The position numbers and the translations under genes are program-made. The notes under the pieces were generated by a model. The model was not told where the DNA came from. It searched no databases and worked only from the letters and a program-made list of their open reading frames with translations. Below are positions 7,990-16,550 of a DNA stretch of 50,839 bases, piece by piece; the stretch's first letter is position 1; the number at the start of each line of letters is the position of its first letter. This DNA comes from Balneolales bacterium (GTDB lineage Bacteria > Bacteroidota > Rhodothermia > Balneolales > Natronogracilivirgulaceae): positions 1 through 50,839 of the forward strand of contig SKNT01000208.1 of assembly GCA_007120385.1 (NCBI GenBank), given 5' to 3'.

Positions 7990-8652
7990 TCAAAGATTTA
8001 GTACTTCGTCCGGCGTGAGTTCCCTGAAATCCCGTATCACCATGTGGCATCCATCGAGTTCCTCGGGTGTGTGGGTGCCGGCCAACCCGACAACCCGCGC
8101 GCCGGCCCGCCTTCCGGCAGCGACACCGGCCACCGAGTCTTCGAAAACCACACACGCGCCGGGGGTCAGTCCCAGGGCCCGCGCCGCCTTGATGTAGATT
8201 TCGGGATGGGGTTTGCCTTCGGTGACATGGCCCGAGTGCAGAACGGCGTCAAAAAAACCGGTGATCCCAAGCCGTTCGAGTATGAAAACGGCATTTTCCT
8301 CCGGCGCCGATGTGGCAACCGCCATGGGTGCCTGCCTGTTCTGCAATTCCTTCAGAAAGGAAAGGAGTCCGGGTGTGACAGCCGCCGCCGGATCGAACGT
8401 ATTCCGGAACAGCTGCTCCTTTTCATCGGCCAGCCGGTCGATCTCACCGATGGTTTTGCCAGGGAAGACCAGTGGAATCCATTCACTGTTTTTGCGTCCC
8501 GATATGTTCTCCAGGAAGAAGTTCTCGCTGATCGTTATGCCGTACTCTGCACAGAATTGGCGTATCACCTGCTTGTGGACGGGGTTGCTGTTGACGAGCA
8601 CACCGTCCATGTCGAAGAGCACGCCCGTTTCGGCCTGTTTATTATATTTCAT
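7990..8652 (-). CDS. HAD-family hydrolase, beta-phosphoglucomutase type
   Basis: The protein is 220 residues from the ATG at 8652, just before the first core motif. A longer frame to 8709 adds 19 residues unlike the family. HAD motif I is FDMDGVLVNS (nucleophile and general acid Asp), motif II is ATSAPEEN, motif III is the Lys in EGKPHPEIY, and motif IV is VFEDSVAG. A helical cap lies between motifs I and II. This pattern is the beta-phosphoglucomutase/phosphatase subfamily, which acts on small sugar phosphates in the cytosol. Motif I is usually followed by DSEP. Here it is NSNP, a common variation. The exact substrate cannot be read. It is divergent from the tricorn gene and convergent with the DUF3347 gene. 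Confidence 0.9.
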   Translation of the reverse strand: MKYNKQAETGVLFDMDGVLVNSNPVHKQVIRQFCAEYGITISENFFLENISGRKNSEWIPLVFPGKTIGEIDRLADEKEQLFRNTFDPAAAVTPGLLSFLKELQNRQAPMAVATSAPEENAVFILERLGITGFFDAVLHSGHVTEGKPHPEIYIKAARALGLTPGACVVFEDSVAGVAAGRRAGARVVGLAGTHTPEELDGCHMVIRDFRELTPDEVLNL

Positions 8653-8670
8653 GCCCGTTGCGAAAAAAAG

Positions 8671-8678
8671 TAAATTTG
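8671..8678 (+). promoter_or_regulatory. Candidate -7 element for the tricorn gene
   Basis: TAAATTTG matches TAnnTTTG in the divergent region between the HAD gene and the tricorn gene. The start codon is 168 bases downstream, giving a long leader. No good -33 TTG is seen. Confidence 0.3.
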
Positions 8679-8846
8679 CTCGTTGCGGTTTTATATCTTG
8701 AAGAATCAAGGTAAGAAAAATTGCAATCCATCCGGGATTATCTCATTGTTCAGTACGGGTTTCCCGACCCCGACCCACTCCCGGAGTTTTTTCCGCCATT
8801 TTTATATCGACCAATACTGTTTCTACCCAATACCATATTCAAGACC

Positions 8847-11800
8847 ATGAACAACATCATGACAAGTAAACGACATGCCATCATTTTGTGCATCGTATGC
8901 ACGGCCTTCTGGCTCCTTCCGGCACTTGCCGCAACTTCGGCACAGGCAGCTGACGAGACACGCCTGCTGCGATTCCCCGACATCCACGAAAACCAGATCG
9001 TCTTTTCCTATGCCGGAAACCTGTATTCCGTACCGGTCAACGGCGGAACCGCGCGGCGCCTGACCAGCCATGAAGGCTACGAAATGTTCCCGCGCTATTC
9101 GCCGGACGGACGCTGGATCGCTTTCACCGGACAGTACGACGGCAACACCGAGGTGTACCGCATTCCGGCGGGCGGCGGCGAACCCGAGCGCATGACCTGG
9201 ACCCCGACCCTGGGTCGCGACGATGTGGCCGACCGCATGGGTCCCAATAACATCGTTATGGGGTGGACCCCCGACGGCTCCCAGGTTCTATTCCGCTCAC
9301 GCAAACGCGAATTCAACTCTTTCAAGGGGCATCTGTACCTGACCCATCCCGAAGGCGACATCGCCGAGCAGCTCCCGCTTCCCCGGGGCGGATTCGCATC
9401 CTACTCACCCGACGGCACCAAACTGACCTACAACCGCATTTTTCGTGAATTCCGCACCTGGAAACGATATCGCGGCGGCATGGCCGACGATATTTGGGTG
9501 TACGATTTCGAAACGAAGGAGACGGTCCGCATCACCGACACCCCGGCGCAGGACATCATCCCCATGTGGCACGGAGACCGCATCTACTTCCTGTCGGACC
9601 GCGAGGAGAACGGCCGCATGAACCTGTATGTCCATGACTTGCAATTGGAAGAGACCCGAAAGCTCACAAACTTTTCCGACTTCGACATCAAGTTCCCGTC
9701 CATCGGACAACGCCATATCGTCTTCGAAAACGGCGGTTATATCTATCGCTTCAACCTTGCGACCGAAGAGTACCAGCGGGTACCGATCCGGGTACGCGAC
9801 GACCGGCTGACCGGTCGCGGCGGCCTCACCGACGCCACCGACTTCATCCACTCCTATGACGTGGCTCCCGATGGTAATCGGGCGCTGTTCGGCGCCCGCG
9901 GCGACGTGTTCACCGTGCCGGCGCGCAACGGCATCACCCGCAACCTGACCCGCACCCCCGGCGTGCACGACCGCAACCCGGTCTGGTCGCCCGATGGCCG
10001 TCAGATCGCCTTCATCTCCGACAAAAGCGGCGAAGATGAGATATTCGTCGTTCCGCAGGACGGTTCCGGCGAGCCGCGCCAGGTCACAACCGGCGCCGAC
10101 ACCTACAAGTACCATATTGTCTGGTCGCCCGACAGCAAAAAAATCCTCTGGGCCGATAAAAAACTGCGTTTGAACATGGTGGATGTGGCCAGCGGCGATA
10201 TCAAGGTGGTCCGCCAGGCCGAAGCGTGGGAAATGTCGCAGTACACCTGGTCGCCGGACAGCAGGTGGATCGCCTACACCCTGCCCGAGGTGGAGACCAT
10301 GCAGCGCATCTGGCTCTATTCGGTAGATAGCGGGGAGCATTTCAAGGTGACCGACGGCTGGTACTCGGCCGGCAATCCTGAATTCAGCCGCGACGGCAAG
10401 TACCTGTTCTTCGTCTCCAACCGCGACTTCAACCCGATATACAGCCAGACCGAGTGGAACCACGCCTACGCCGACATGCAGCGGATCTACTTCGTAACGC
10501 TGCGGGAGGATCTGAAATCGCCCTTCAAGCCCAAAAACGACGAAGTGAAAATCGGGGATGAGGAAGAGGAGGAGGAAAACGGTGACGATCCCTCCGATCG
10601 GATCCGCATCGACACCGAAGGGCTGTCACGGCGCATCATTGATCTGCCGGTGCAGGCCTCCAACTACGGAAACCTGTCTTCGGCCGGCTCCCGCATCTAC
10701 TACCAGCGCAACGGCATGTCCGACCGCCAGACCATGCTTCTTTATTATGACCTGGACGAGGAAGAGGAAAAAACCATCGGTGCCTTCAACAGCTACCGAA
10801 TCACCCATGACAGCAAAAAAATGATGCTGGTGCGCGGCAGCACGTACGCCATCGTGGATCTGCCCGCGCAGGAGACCGAACCCGATCCCGCCCTGGATCT
10901 CTCCAACATGAAATTGCGCCTGGACCGCACCGAGGAGTGGGTGCAAATCTTCAACGAAAGCTGGCGGCAGATGCGCGACTTCCTCTACGCACCCAATTTG
11001 CACGGCGTGGATTGGGAAGCGGTGCGCGAGAATTACCGTCCGCTCGTGGACCACGTGGCCCACCGCAACGATCTCACCTACGTCATCGGCGAGATGATCG
11101 GCGAACTCAATGTGGGCCACGCCTACGTTGGCGGGGGTGACCGTCCGCAGCCCGAGCGCATTCAGATGGGGCGTCTGGGTGCCGAACTGTCCCGCGACGC
11201 CGACAGCGGCTTCTACCGGATCGACCGCATCCTGAAAGGGGAGAACTGGGTGGATTCGCGCCGCTCGCCGCTCACGGAAGTGGGTGTCAAGGTGACCGAG
11301 GGCATGTACATCATCCGCGTGAACGGCCAGCCCACTTCCGCCATGGCCAACATCTATGAGTCGCTGGTCGACAAGGCCGGCAAGCCGGTGGTGCTGAGTG
11401 TGAACGACTTGCCCGCGGTTTCCGGTGCCAGGGATGTGGTGGTCACTCCTATTGCCGATGAAGCCGACCTGTATTACTACAACTGGGTGCAGGACAACAT
11501 CCGCAAGGTCGCGGAGGCTTCCGATGGCCGTGTTGGCTACATCCATATTCCGGATATGGGTCCGGGCGGGCTCAACGAGTTCGTGAAGCACTTCTATCCG
11601 CAGCTCCGCAAGGATGCGCTGATCATTGATGTGCGCGGCAACGGGGGCGGAAACGTATCCCCCATGATCATTGAGCGTCTGCGCCGGGAACTGGCCATGA
11701 TCGACATGGCGCGCAACGCCGTGCCCTCACCTGATCCGTCGGCCATGATGCTCGGACCCATGGTGACCCTGATCGATCCGTTCTCGGCATCGGACGGTGA

Positions 11801-12128
11801 CCTGTTCCCGTACCGTTTTCGCAAGCACGGCCTGGGCAAGCTGATCGGCCAGCGGACGTGGGGCGGGGTGGTCGGTATCCGCCAGACATTGCCGTTTGTG
11901 GATGGCGGCTTTCTGAACCGGCCGGAGTTTGCCTCCTACGACACCGAAGGCACCGAATGGATCATCGAGGGCCGCGGGGTGGAACCGGACATCCCGGTCG
12001 ACAACGACCCGGCCAAAGAGTACGCCGGCATCGACGAGCAGCTCAACGCCGCAGTGGAACATCTGCTGGAACTGCTTGAAGAGCTGGATGTGCGGCTGCC
12101 TGAACCACCGGATTATCCAGTCCGGTGA
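8847..12128 (+). CDS. Tricorn-like peptidase, exported
   Basis: The protein is 1093 residues from the ATG at 8847. An upstream TTG frame (8721) would bury the signal peptide, which ends AATSAQA. Order of domains: two WD40/TolB-like propellers (about 40-600) with repeated YSPDGRWIAF and WSPDSRWIAY motifs, an acidic patch (GDEEEEEENGDD, about 570), a helical C1 region, a PDZ domain, and a C-terminal S41-type protease region with DVRGNGGG and SASDGDLF. By alignment to archaeal tricorn, Ser982 is the nucleophile, His758 (GHAYVGG) the histidine and Glu1046 (VEPD) the glutamate. The Ser that precedes the histidine in tricorn is Gly757 here. The family cuts peptides into short fragments. The signal peptide places it in the periplasm. 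A strong hairpin terminator follows. Confidence 0.93.
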   Translation: MNNIMTSKRHAIILCIVCTAFWLLPALAATSAQAADETRLLRFPDIHENQIVFSYAGNLYSVPVNGGTARRLTSHEGYEMFPRYSPDGRWIAFTGQYDGNTEVYRIPAGGGEPERMTWTPTLGRDDVADRMGPNNIVMGWTPDGSQVLFRSRKREFNSFKGHLYLTHPEGDIAEQLPLPRGGFASYSPDGTKLTYNRIFREFRTWKRYRGGMADDIWVYDFETKETVRITDTPAQDIIPMWHGDRIYFLSDREENGRMNLYVHDLQLEETRKLTNFSDFDIKFPSIGQRHIVFENGGYIYRFNLATEEYQRVPIRVRDDRLTGRGGLTDATDFIHSYDVAPDGNRALFGARGDVFTVPARNGITRNLTRTPGVHDRNPVWSPDGRQIAFISDKSGEDEIFVVPQDGSGEPRQVTTGADTYKYHIVWSPDSKKILWADKKLRLNMVDVASGDIKVVRQAEAWEMSQYTWSPDSRWIAYTLPEVETMQRIWLYSVDSGEHFKVTDGWYSAGNPEFSRDGKYLFFVSNRDFNPIYSQTEWNHAYADMQRIYFVTLREDLKSPFKPKNDEVKIGDEEEEEENGDDPSDRIRIDTEGLSRRIIDLPVQASNYGNLSSAGSRIYYQRNGMSDRQTMLLYYDLDEEEEKTIGAFNSYRITHDSKKMMLVRGSTYAIVDLPAQETEPDPALDLSNMKLRLDRTEEWVQIFNESWRQMRDFLYAPNLHGVDWEAVRENYRPLVDHVAHRNDLTYVIGEMIGELNVGHAYVGGGDRPQPERIQMGRLGAELSRDADSGFYRIDRILKGENWVDSRRSPLTEVGVKVTEGMYIIRVNGQPTSAMANIYESLVDKAGKPVVLSVNDLPAVSGARDVVVTPIADEADLYYYNWVQDNIRKVAEASDGRVGYIHIPDMGPGGLNEFVKHFYPQLRKDALIIDVRGNGGGNVSPMIIERLRRELAMIDMARNAVPSPDPSAMMLGPMVTLIDPFSASDGDLFPYRFRKHGLGKLIGQRTWGGVVGIRQTLPFVDGGFLNRPEFASYDTEGTEWIIEGRGVEPDIPVDNDPAKEYAGIDEQLNAAVEHLLELLEELDVRLPEPPDYPVR

Positions 12129-12458
12129 CGCCCAAACCGGGCCTCGGTTTATGGAGCCATACCAAGAATTTTTTATGATTTCAGCGACCTGATGCCGCCG
12201 ATGCAGCTGCGGCAGGCGAAAAAAATCAGAAAAAAGCATCGGATCCTGCAGGGTTCGGTGCTTTTTTTTTGCCAATCCTTTTTCTATTGCTGCCCAATGG
12301 ATTACGGCACATGAACGAAGCCGGCAACAGTGTCTCAAAGCAGGCGGCAACCAAATAAATATGCTTTTCGGGGAACTCGCAAGACGGTTTTTACCTTTTG
12401 CTGAGTGCTAACAGACAACAACAGCATAACAACCAATCAACAACCAAACCCCGGAACC
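12129..12458. other. Intergenic region tricorn to fasciclin gene
   Basis: The 330 bases hold a small AAACCG/CGGTTT hairpin just after the tricorn stop, the strong terminator at 12236-12270, and a possible -7 element TACCTTTT at 12392-12399 followed by an A/C-rich leader before the fasciclin start. I see no gene. Confidence 0.5.
12236..12270 (+). terminator. Intrinsic terminator after the tricorn gene
   Basis: An 11-pair stem (GCATCGGATCC with GGGTTCGGTGC, three G-U pairs) closes a TGCA loop and is followed by nine T. An A-run before the stem could also give a T-tract on the other strand. Confidence 0.8.
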
Positions 12459-13364
12459 ATGAAAAACATGAAATCCATTCTACCCCTGTTCGTGCTGGCA
12501 TTTGCACTCGTGCTGAATGCCTGCTCCGACGATTCAACGACCGGATCCGATACACAGGATCCCAGTATCACTGAAATTGCGGTTGCAAACGCTCAATTTT
12601 CCACCCTGGTAGGCGCCCTGCAGTCCACCGGTCTTGACGCCGCGCTCGACGGTGACGGTGAATTCACCGTTTTCGCACCTACCAACGACGCTTTTTCCGC
12701 TCTTCCTGAAGGAACGCTGGAGTCGCTTTCCGATGACCAGCTGGAGTCCATCCTCCTGTACCATGCACTTGGCGCCGAAGTCTTCTCAGGCCAACTTGAT
12801 GCACAACAAACCGTAGAAACGCTTAACGGTGAAGAGATCTTCATCACCGCCGGCACCAACGGTGTGACGATTAACGGAACTGCAAGCGTAACAACGGCTG
12901 ATATTGAAGCACGCAACGGCGTCATCCATGTCATTAACGGTGTCATCCTCCCGGATGCCTACGGCACGATTGTCGACAACGTCATCAAGCGCTATTTCCT
13001 TTCCGCTCTTGTGGATGCAGTTATCCAGGCTGACCTGGTGGATGCCCTGCTGGGTGACGGTCCGTTCACCGTCTTTGCCCCGACCAACGAGGCCTTCGCC
13101 GCCATAGCCGACGTAGCTGCCGGCCTGACCGTGGAAGAACTCACTGATGTACTTCTCTATCATGTAATTCAGGGTGAAGTGCTTTCCACCGATCTTCAGC
13201 CCTCCCAACAGGTAACCACCCTCAACGGGGAATCCCTGACGATTGAAGTCTCCGGCGGTTCGGCTACTATCAACGGCTCGTCCGGCATAACAACCGTCGA
13301 CATCCAGGGAACCAACGGCGTAATCCACGTGATCGATGCCGTCTTGATTCCTTCCGGAAGCTGA
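12459..13364 (+). CDS. Two-domain fasciclin (FAS1) lipoprotein
   Basis: The protein is 301 residues from the ATG at 12459. The upstream frame from 12405 only adds 18 polar residues before the signal. The signal peptide ends LVLNAC, a lipobox, followed by a polar DDSTTGSDTQD linker. Two FAS1 domains follow, each with the paired hallmark motifs: FTVFAPTNDAFSALP and GVIHVINGVILP in the first, FTVFAPTNEAFAAI and GVIHVIDAVLIP in the second. FAS1 domains mediate adhesion or matrix contacts, and in bacteria are usually surface or periplasmic. No catalytic site is expected. The gene stands alone between two terminators, so it is probably a single-gene unit. The ligand is unknown. Confidence 0.92.
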   Translation: MKNMKSILPLFVLAFALVLNACSDDSTTGSDTQDPSITEIAVANAQFSTLVGALQSTGLDAALDGDGEFTVFAPTNDAFSALPEGTLESLSDDQLESILLYHALGAEVFSGQLDAQQTVETLNGEEIFITAGTNGVTINGTASVTTADIEARNGVIHVINGVILPDAYGTIVDNVIKRYFLSALVDAVIQADLVDALLGDGPFTVFAPTNEAFAAIADVAAGLTVEELTDVLLYHVIQGEVLSTDLQPSQQVTTLNGESLTIEVSGGSATINGSSGITTVDIQGTNGVIHVIDAVLIPSGS

Positions 13365-13470
13365 TCCCTGACCAGGGCAACGTCGGACCACAGGACTGCA
13401 ACCAGCGGCCATGCTGGAAGTCTCCAGACTTGAATCAGGCCTGACGCTTGCAGGTTGAAAAACTCCCAAA

Positions 13471-13502
13471 GCCATGACTGCCATGTCGGTCATGGCTTTT
13501 TT
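13471..13502 (+). terminator. Intrinsic terminator after the fasciclin gene
   Basis: A perfect 8-bp stem GCCATGAC/GTCATGGC with a 10-base loop is followed by six T. Only three A precede the stem, so it is weaker for the convergent clpA on the minus strand, which may share it. Confidence 0.75.
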
Positions 13503-13539
13503 CATACCGCCTCCGGGGCACGAAAAACCGGTCTTGATG

Positions 13540-15984
13540 TCACTTCGAACCGAACCGGAATGTGAGCTCGCCGTTTTTCTCCGAGAGGGTGATCGTGCCG
13601 CCCTGCTGCAGCCTGCCAAACAGCATTTCGTCCACCAGACGGTCCTTGATCGACTCCTGGATTACACGGGCCATGGGACGCGCTCCAAATGCGGGATCAT
13701 AACCCTTGTCCGCCAGCCAGTCCACCGCTTTTTTGGTCAGGTGGATGCGGATGTTCTTGCCCCTGAGCTGTTGTTCCAGCTCCCGGATGAACTTGTAGAC
13801 GATGCTTTCTACAACCGTGCGATTCAGATGGCGGAAGATCACAATATCATCCAGACGGTTCCGGAATTCCGGGCTGAAGTGCTTCTCGATAGCTTTTTTC
13901 GGTTCCCCGCCGAGCCTGGAAGCGCCCTCTCCGCCAAACCCGATTCTGGAGCTGCTCATCTCGCGCGAGCCGACGTTCGAAGTCATCACCAGCAGCACAT
14001 TCCGGAAGTCGGCTTTGCGACCAGTATTGTCGGTGGCTGTGGCGTAATCCATGATTTGCAGCAGAATGTTGAAGATATCCGGATGCGCTTTTTCTATCTC
14101 GTCCAGCAGCAGTACCGAATTGGGCTGGCGCCGGATGGCATCGGTCAGCAATCCACCCTGCTCAAACCCGACATAGCCCGCCGGTGCACCGATGAGACGC
14201 GATACGGTATGCTTCTCCATGTACTCGCTCATGTCGAACCGGATCAGCGGAATTCCCAGCTGTTCGGCTACCTGGCGGCACAGTTCGGTTTTACCCACAC
14301 CGGTCGGACCGGAAAACAGGAACGATCCGATCGGCTTGGATTCGTTTCCGAGACCGGCACGGCTCCGTTTTACGGCGGCAACCAGCGCCTTGACCGCCTG
14401 CTCCTGCCCGTAGACATTGCGGTTCAGCTCCGATTCCAGATCGCGCAGACTCTCCTTTTCGGCACCCGCCAGCTGATGCACCGGCACCCGTGCCATTTTG
14501 GAGACCAGGATCTCAATGTCGCGTGATCCGACCTGTTTGCGATTCTCCGGCTGCAGTGAAACCTTGGAGCACGCCTCATCGATCACATCAATTGCCTTGT
14601 CAGGCAAACGCCTGTCGGTCAGGTACTTGGCTGACAGGCGGGCCGCCGCTTCAAGCGCAGCATTGGTGATTTTCAGTCCATGGTACTCTTCATAAACGCC
14701 TTTCAAACCCTTCAGGATGTCAATCGTGGTATTCACATCCGGTTCGTCCACCTCAATCTTCTGGAACCGGCGGGAGAGGGCCCGGTCTTTTTCGAACAGG
14801 TTTTTGTACTCTTCGAACGTGGTTGCCCCGATGCACCGGATTTTGCCGTCGGCCAGCAGCGGCTTGAGCATGTTGGATGCATCCAGCGTGCTTGATCCCG
14901 CCGCTCCGGCACCTATGATGGTGTGGATTTCGTCAATGAACAGGATCACATTCTTGCGTTTCTGCAGCGCCTTGAGCACCCCCTTCAGGCGGGCTTCAAA
15001 ATCACCGCGGAACTTGGTGCCGGCAAGCAGTGCTCCCAGGTCGAGTGCAAAGATCTGAAAGTCGCGTATGCGTTCCGGAACCTCACCTGCCACGATTTTC
15101 TGAGCCAGTCCCTGTGTGATGGCAGTTTTGCCCACTCCCGGGTCACCTACATAAATGGGATTGTTTTTCTGCCGGCGGCAAAGGATCTCGATGCTGCGCC
15201 CGATCTCCATGTCACGCCCGATGATCTGATCAAATTCACCGTCACGCGCCCTGGTTGTCCACTCTTCGGTGTAAAGCGCCAGCAGGTCGGTTTTCTTTTT
15301 TTGGGAATCGGCCTCGCGGCCTGATGCCGGTCCGGTCCGGGAATCAGGTGTTGGACCTTCCGGAGATTTCTCCGGTCTGGAGTGATACCGCCTGTTATCG
15401 TTGCGGGGTTCGTCCGGGATCCCGAAAACGTCCTCTCTCTCCTCCGTTTCACCATCCGGACCGTAATACCCTTCATCTTCTTCTGCCTCCCCGAGTTCGT
15501 CGTCTTCACTGCCGGTATCGACTCCGGGCTCCTCATCATCCTCCGGCTGTTCAAAACCCGGTTTGGCGATGCGGTGCGCCACATAATTGAGCACATCCAG
15601 CCGGGTGACATCCTGCTTTTCCAGGAAATAGATGGCATGGCTCTCTTCCTCGGCAAACATGGAGATGAGAAGGTCGCCGACATCGACTTTGTCCTGTTCG
15701 GCAGACTGGCTGTGGATCAGGGTGCGCTGGACCGTCCGGCGGAATGCCAGGGTGTGAAGGGGCTCGTCGGACTTCTCCCGGCGTGACGGGATATGGCTGT
15801 AATATTCTTCCAGATCGGTTTCCAGTGCTGCCAGGTCGGTTCCGCAGCTTCGAAGGATCCGGGCGCCGGTCTCATCCTGGACAATGGCATGGAGCATGTG
15901 CTCCAGCGTGATCATCTCATGTCCGAGATGGGTTGCAATCAGATAGCTGTTCCGGAGTACCTGGTCCAGTGCCTTGGTGATCAT
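13540..15984 (-). CDS. clpA: ClpA-type AAA+ unfoldase
   Basis: The protein is 814 residues from the ATG at 15984. It lies 28 bases after the clpS stop, which fixes this start rather than frames reaching into clpS. Order: Clp N-domain (1-140), an unusually long acidic linker (about 144-231), then two AAA+ modules. D1 has Walker A GDPGVGKT (280-287) and Walker B ILFIDEIHT. D2 has Walker A GPTGVGKT and Walker B VLLLDEIEKAHP. A SRIGFGGEG loop matches the IGF/L motif that docks ClpP. No coiled-coil M domain is present, which separates it from ClpB/ClpC. It unfolds substrates for ClpP in the cytosol, with ClpS as adaptor. The linker is some 65 residues longer than in E. coli ClpA. Confidence 0.95.
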   Translation of the reverse strand: MITKALDQVLRNSYLIATHLGHEMITLEHMLHAIVQDETGARILRSCGTDLAALETDLEEYYSHIPSRREKSDEPLHTLAFRRTVQRTLIHSQSAEQDKVDVGDLLISMFAEEESHAIYFLEKQDVTRLDVLNYVAHRIAKPGFEQPEDDEEPGVDTGSEDDELGEAEEDEGYYGPDGETEEREDVFGIPDEPRNDNRRYHSRPEKSPEGPTPDSRTGPASGREADSQKKKTDLLALYTEEWTTRARDGEFDQIIGRDMEIGRSIEILCRRQKNNPIYVGDPGVGKTAITQGLAQKIVAGEVPERIRDFQIFALDLGALLAGTKFRGDFEARLKGVLKALQKRKNVILFIDEIHTIIGAGAAGSSTLDASNMLKPLLADGKIRCIGATTFEEYKNLFEKDRALSRRFQKIEVDEPDVNTTIDILKGLKGVYEEYHGLKITNAALEAAARLSAKYLTDRRLPDKAIDVIDEACSKVSLQPENRKQVGSRDIEILVSKMARVPVHQLAGAEKESLRDLESELNRNVYGQEQAVKALVAAVKRSRAGLGNESKPIGSFLFSGPTGVGKTELCRQVAEQLGIPLIRFDMSEYMEKHTVSRLIGAPAGYVGFEQGGLLTDAIRRQPNSVLLLDEIEKAHPDIFNILLQIMDYATATDNTGRKADFRNVLLVMTSNVGSREMSSSRIGFGGEGASRLGGEPKKAIEKHFSPEFRNRLDDIVIFRHLNRTVVESIVYKFIRELEQQLRGKNIRIHLTKKAVDWLADKGYDPAFGARPMARVIQESIKDRLVDEMLFGRLQQGGTITLSEKNGELTFRFGSK

Positions 15985-16012
15985 GGGTTTCAAGGTTGTT
16001 GCGGGATGAGGG

Positions 16013-16327
16013 TTATGCCTTTTCCATGGTGCATCGGAGCGGGAAACCGGCTTTTTTACTGCTTTGTATGACCATGTCAACTTTGGTTTCGGCGATGTCG
16101 CGGGGAAAGACGCCGCAGATGCCGGATCCTTTGCGGTGAACATCCGCTGTGATACTGACAGCTTCGGGAACGGACTTGCCAAAAATACCGGTCAGCACAC
16201 TCACTACAAAATCGAAGGTGGTATAATCATCGTTCAGCAGTATCACCTTGTATAGTGAGGGCTCATCCGCCCTGGATTTCTTCCTGGTTCTGGTAGCCGC
16301 CTGTTTCTGGTATGCAACTTCGGACAT
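16013..16327 (-). CDS. clpS: ClpS N-degron adaptor
   Basis: The protein is 104 residues from the ATG at 16327, close to the usual 100-110. A frame to 16369 adds 14 basic residues that do not fit. Family hallmarks are YKVILLNDDYTTFDFVV (the Asn-Asp-Asp that binds the N-terminal residue), HRKGSGICGVF and the C-terminal strand. ClpS recognises proteins starting with bulky hydrophobic residues and hands them to ClpA. It is directly upstream of clpA on the same strand, the normal arrangement, and the two almost certainly form an operon. The first 30 residues are a basic, flexible tail, the part that in E. coli enters the ClpA pore. Confidence 0.93.
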   Translation of the reverse strand: MSEVAYQKQAATRTRKKSRADEPSLYKVILLNDDYTTFDFVVSVLTGIFGKSVPEAVSITADVHRKGSGICGVFPRDIAETKVDMVIQSSKKAGFPLRCTMEKA

Positions 16328-16550
16328 GGTAAGCTGTGACTTTGTTCTTATATTCCGGCATATCCTCAACGCCTGAGTGTCCTGTAAAATTATCAGTTAG
16401 GTATTCACGTTGCAATAGTGAAACCTTTATCGGAAAGAGGCGTTGCCTTTCCGGTCCCGGATGAAAACCATTTCCCGGATGAAGTTATCCATTTGGCCAT
16501 GTATCCGGTTGTGCAACAATGACATACGTGGAACGAAATGATTAGTTTGT
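16328..16550. promoter_or_regulatory. Divergent region clpS versus acyltransferase
   Basis: This region must hold promoters for clpS-clpA (minus) and the acyltransferase (plus). I find no full TAnnTTTG match. A bulged hairpin lies at 16432-16452 (GGAAAG and GGC pairing with GCC and CTTTCC) but has no T-tract, so it is not a terminator. Its role is unknown. Confidence 0.35.

Noticed and set aside
9405-11591. Long open frames on the minus strand (9405-10463 and 10626-11591)
   Set aside because: They mirror the tricorn gene. The translations are Val/Gly/His-rich and lack any recognisable fold.
16432-16452. Terminator between clpS and the acyltransferase
   Set aside because: The hairpin has no T-tract on either strand and lies between divergent starts, where a terminator is not expected.
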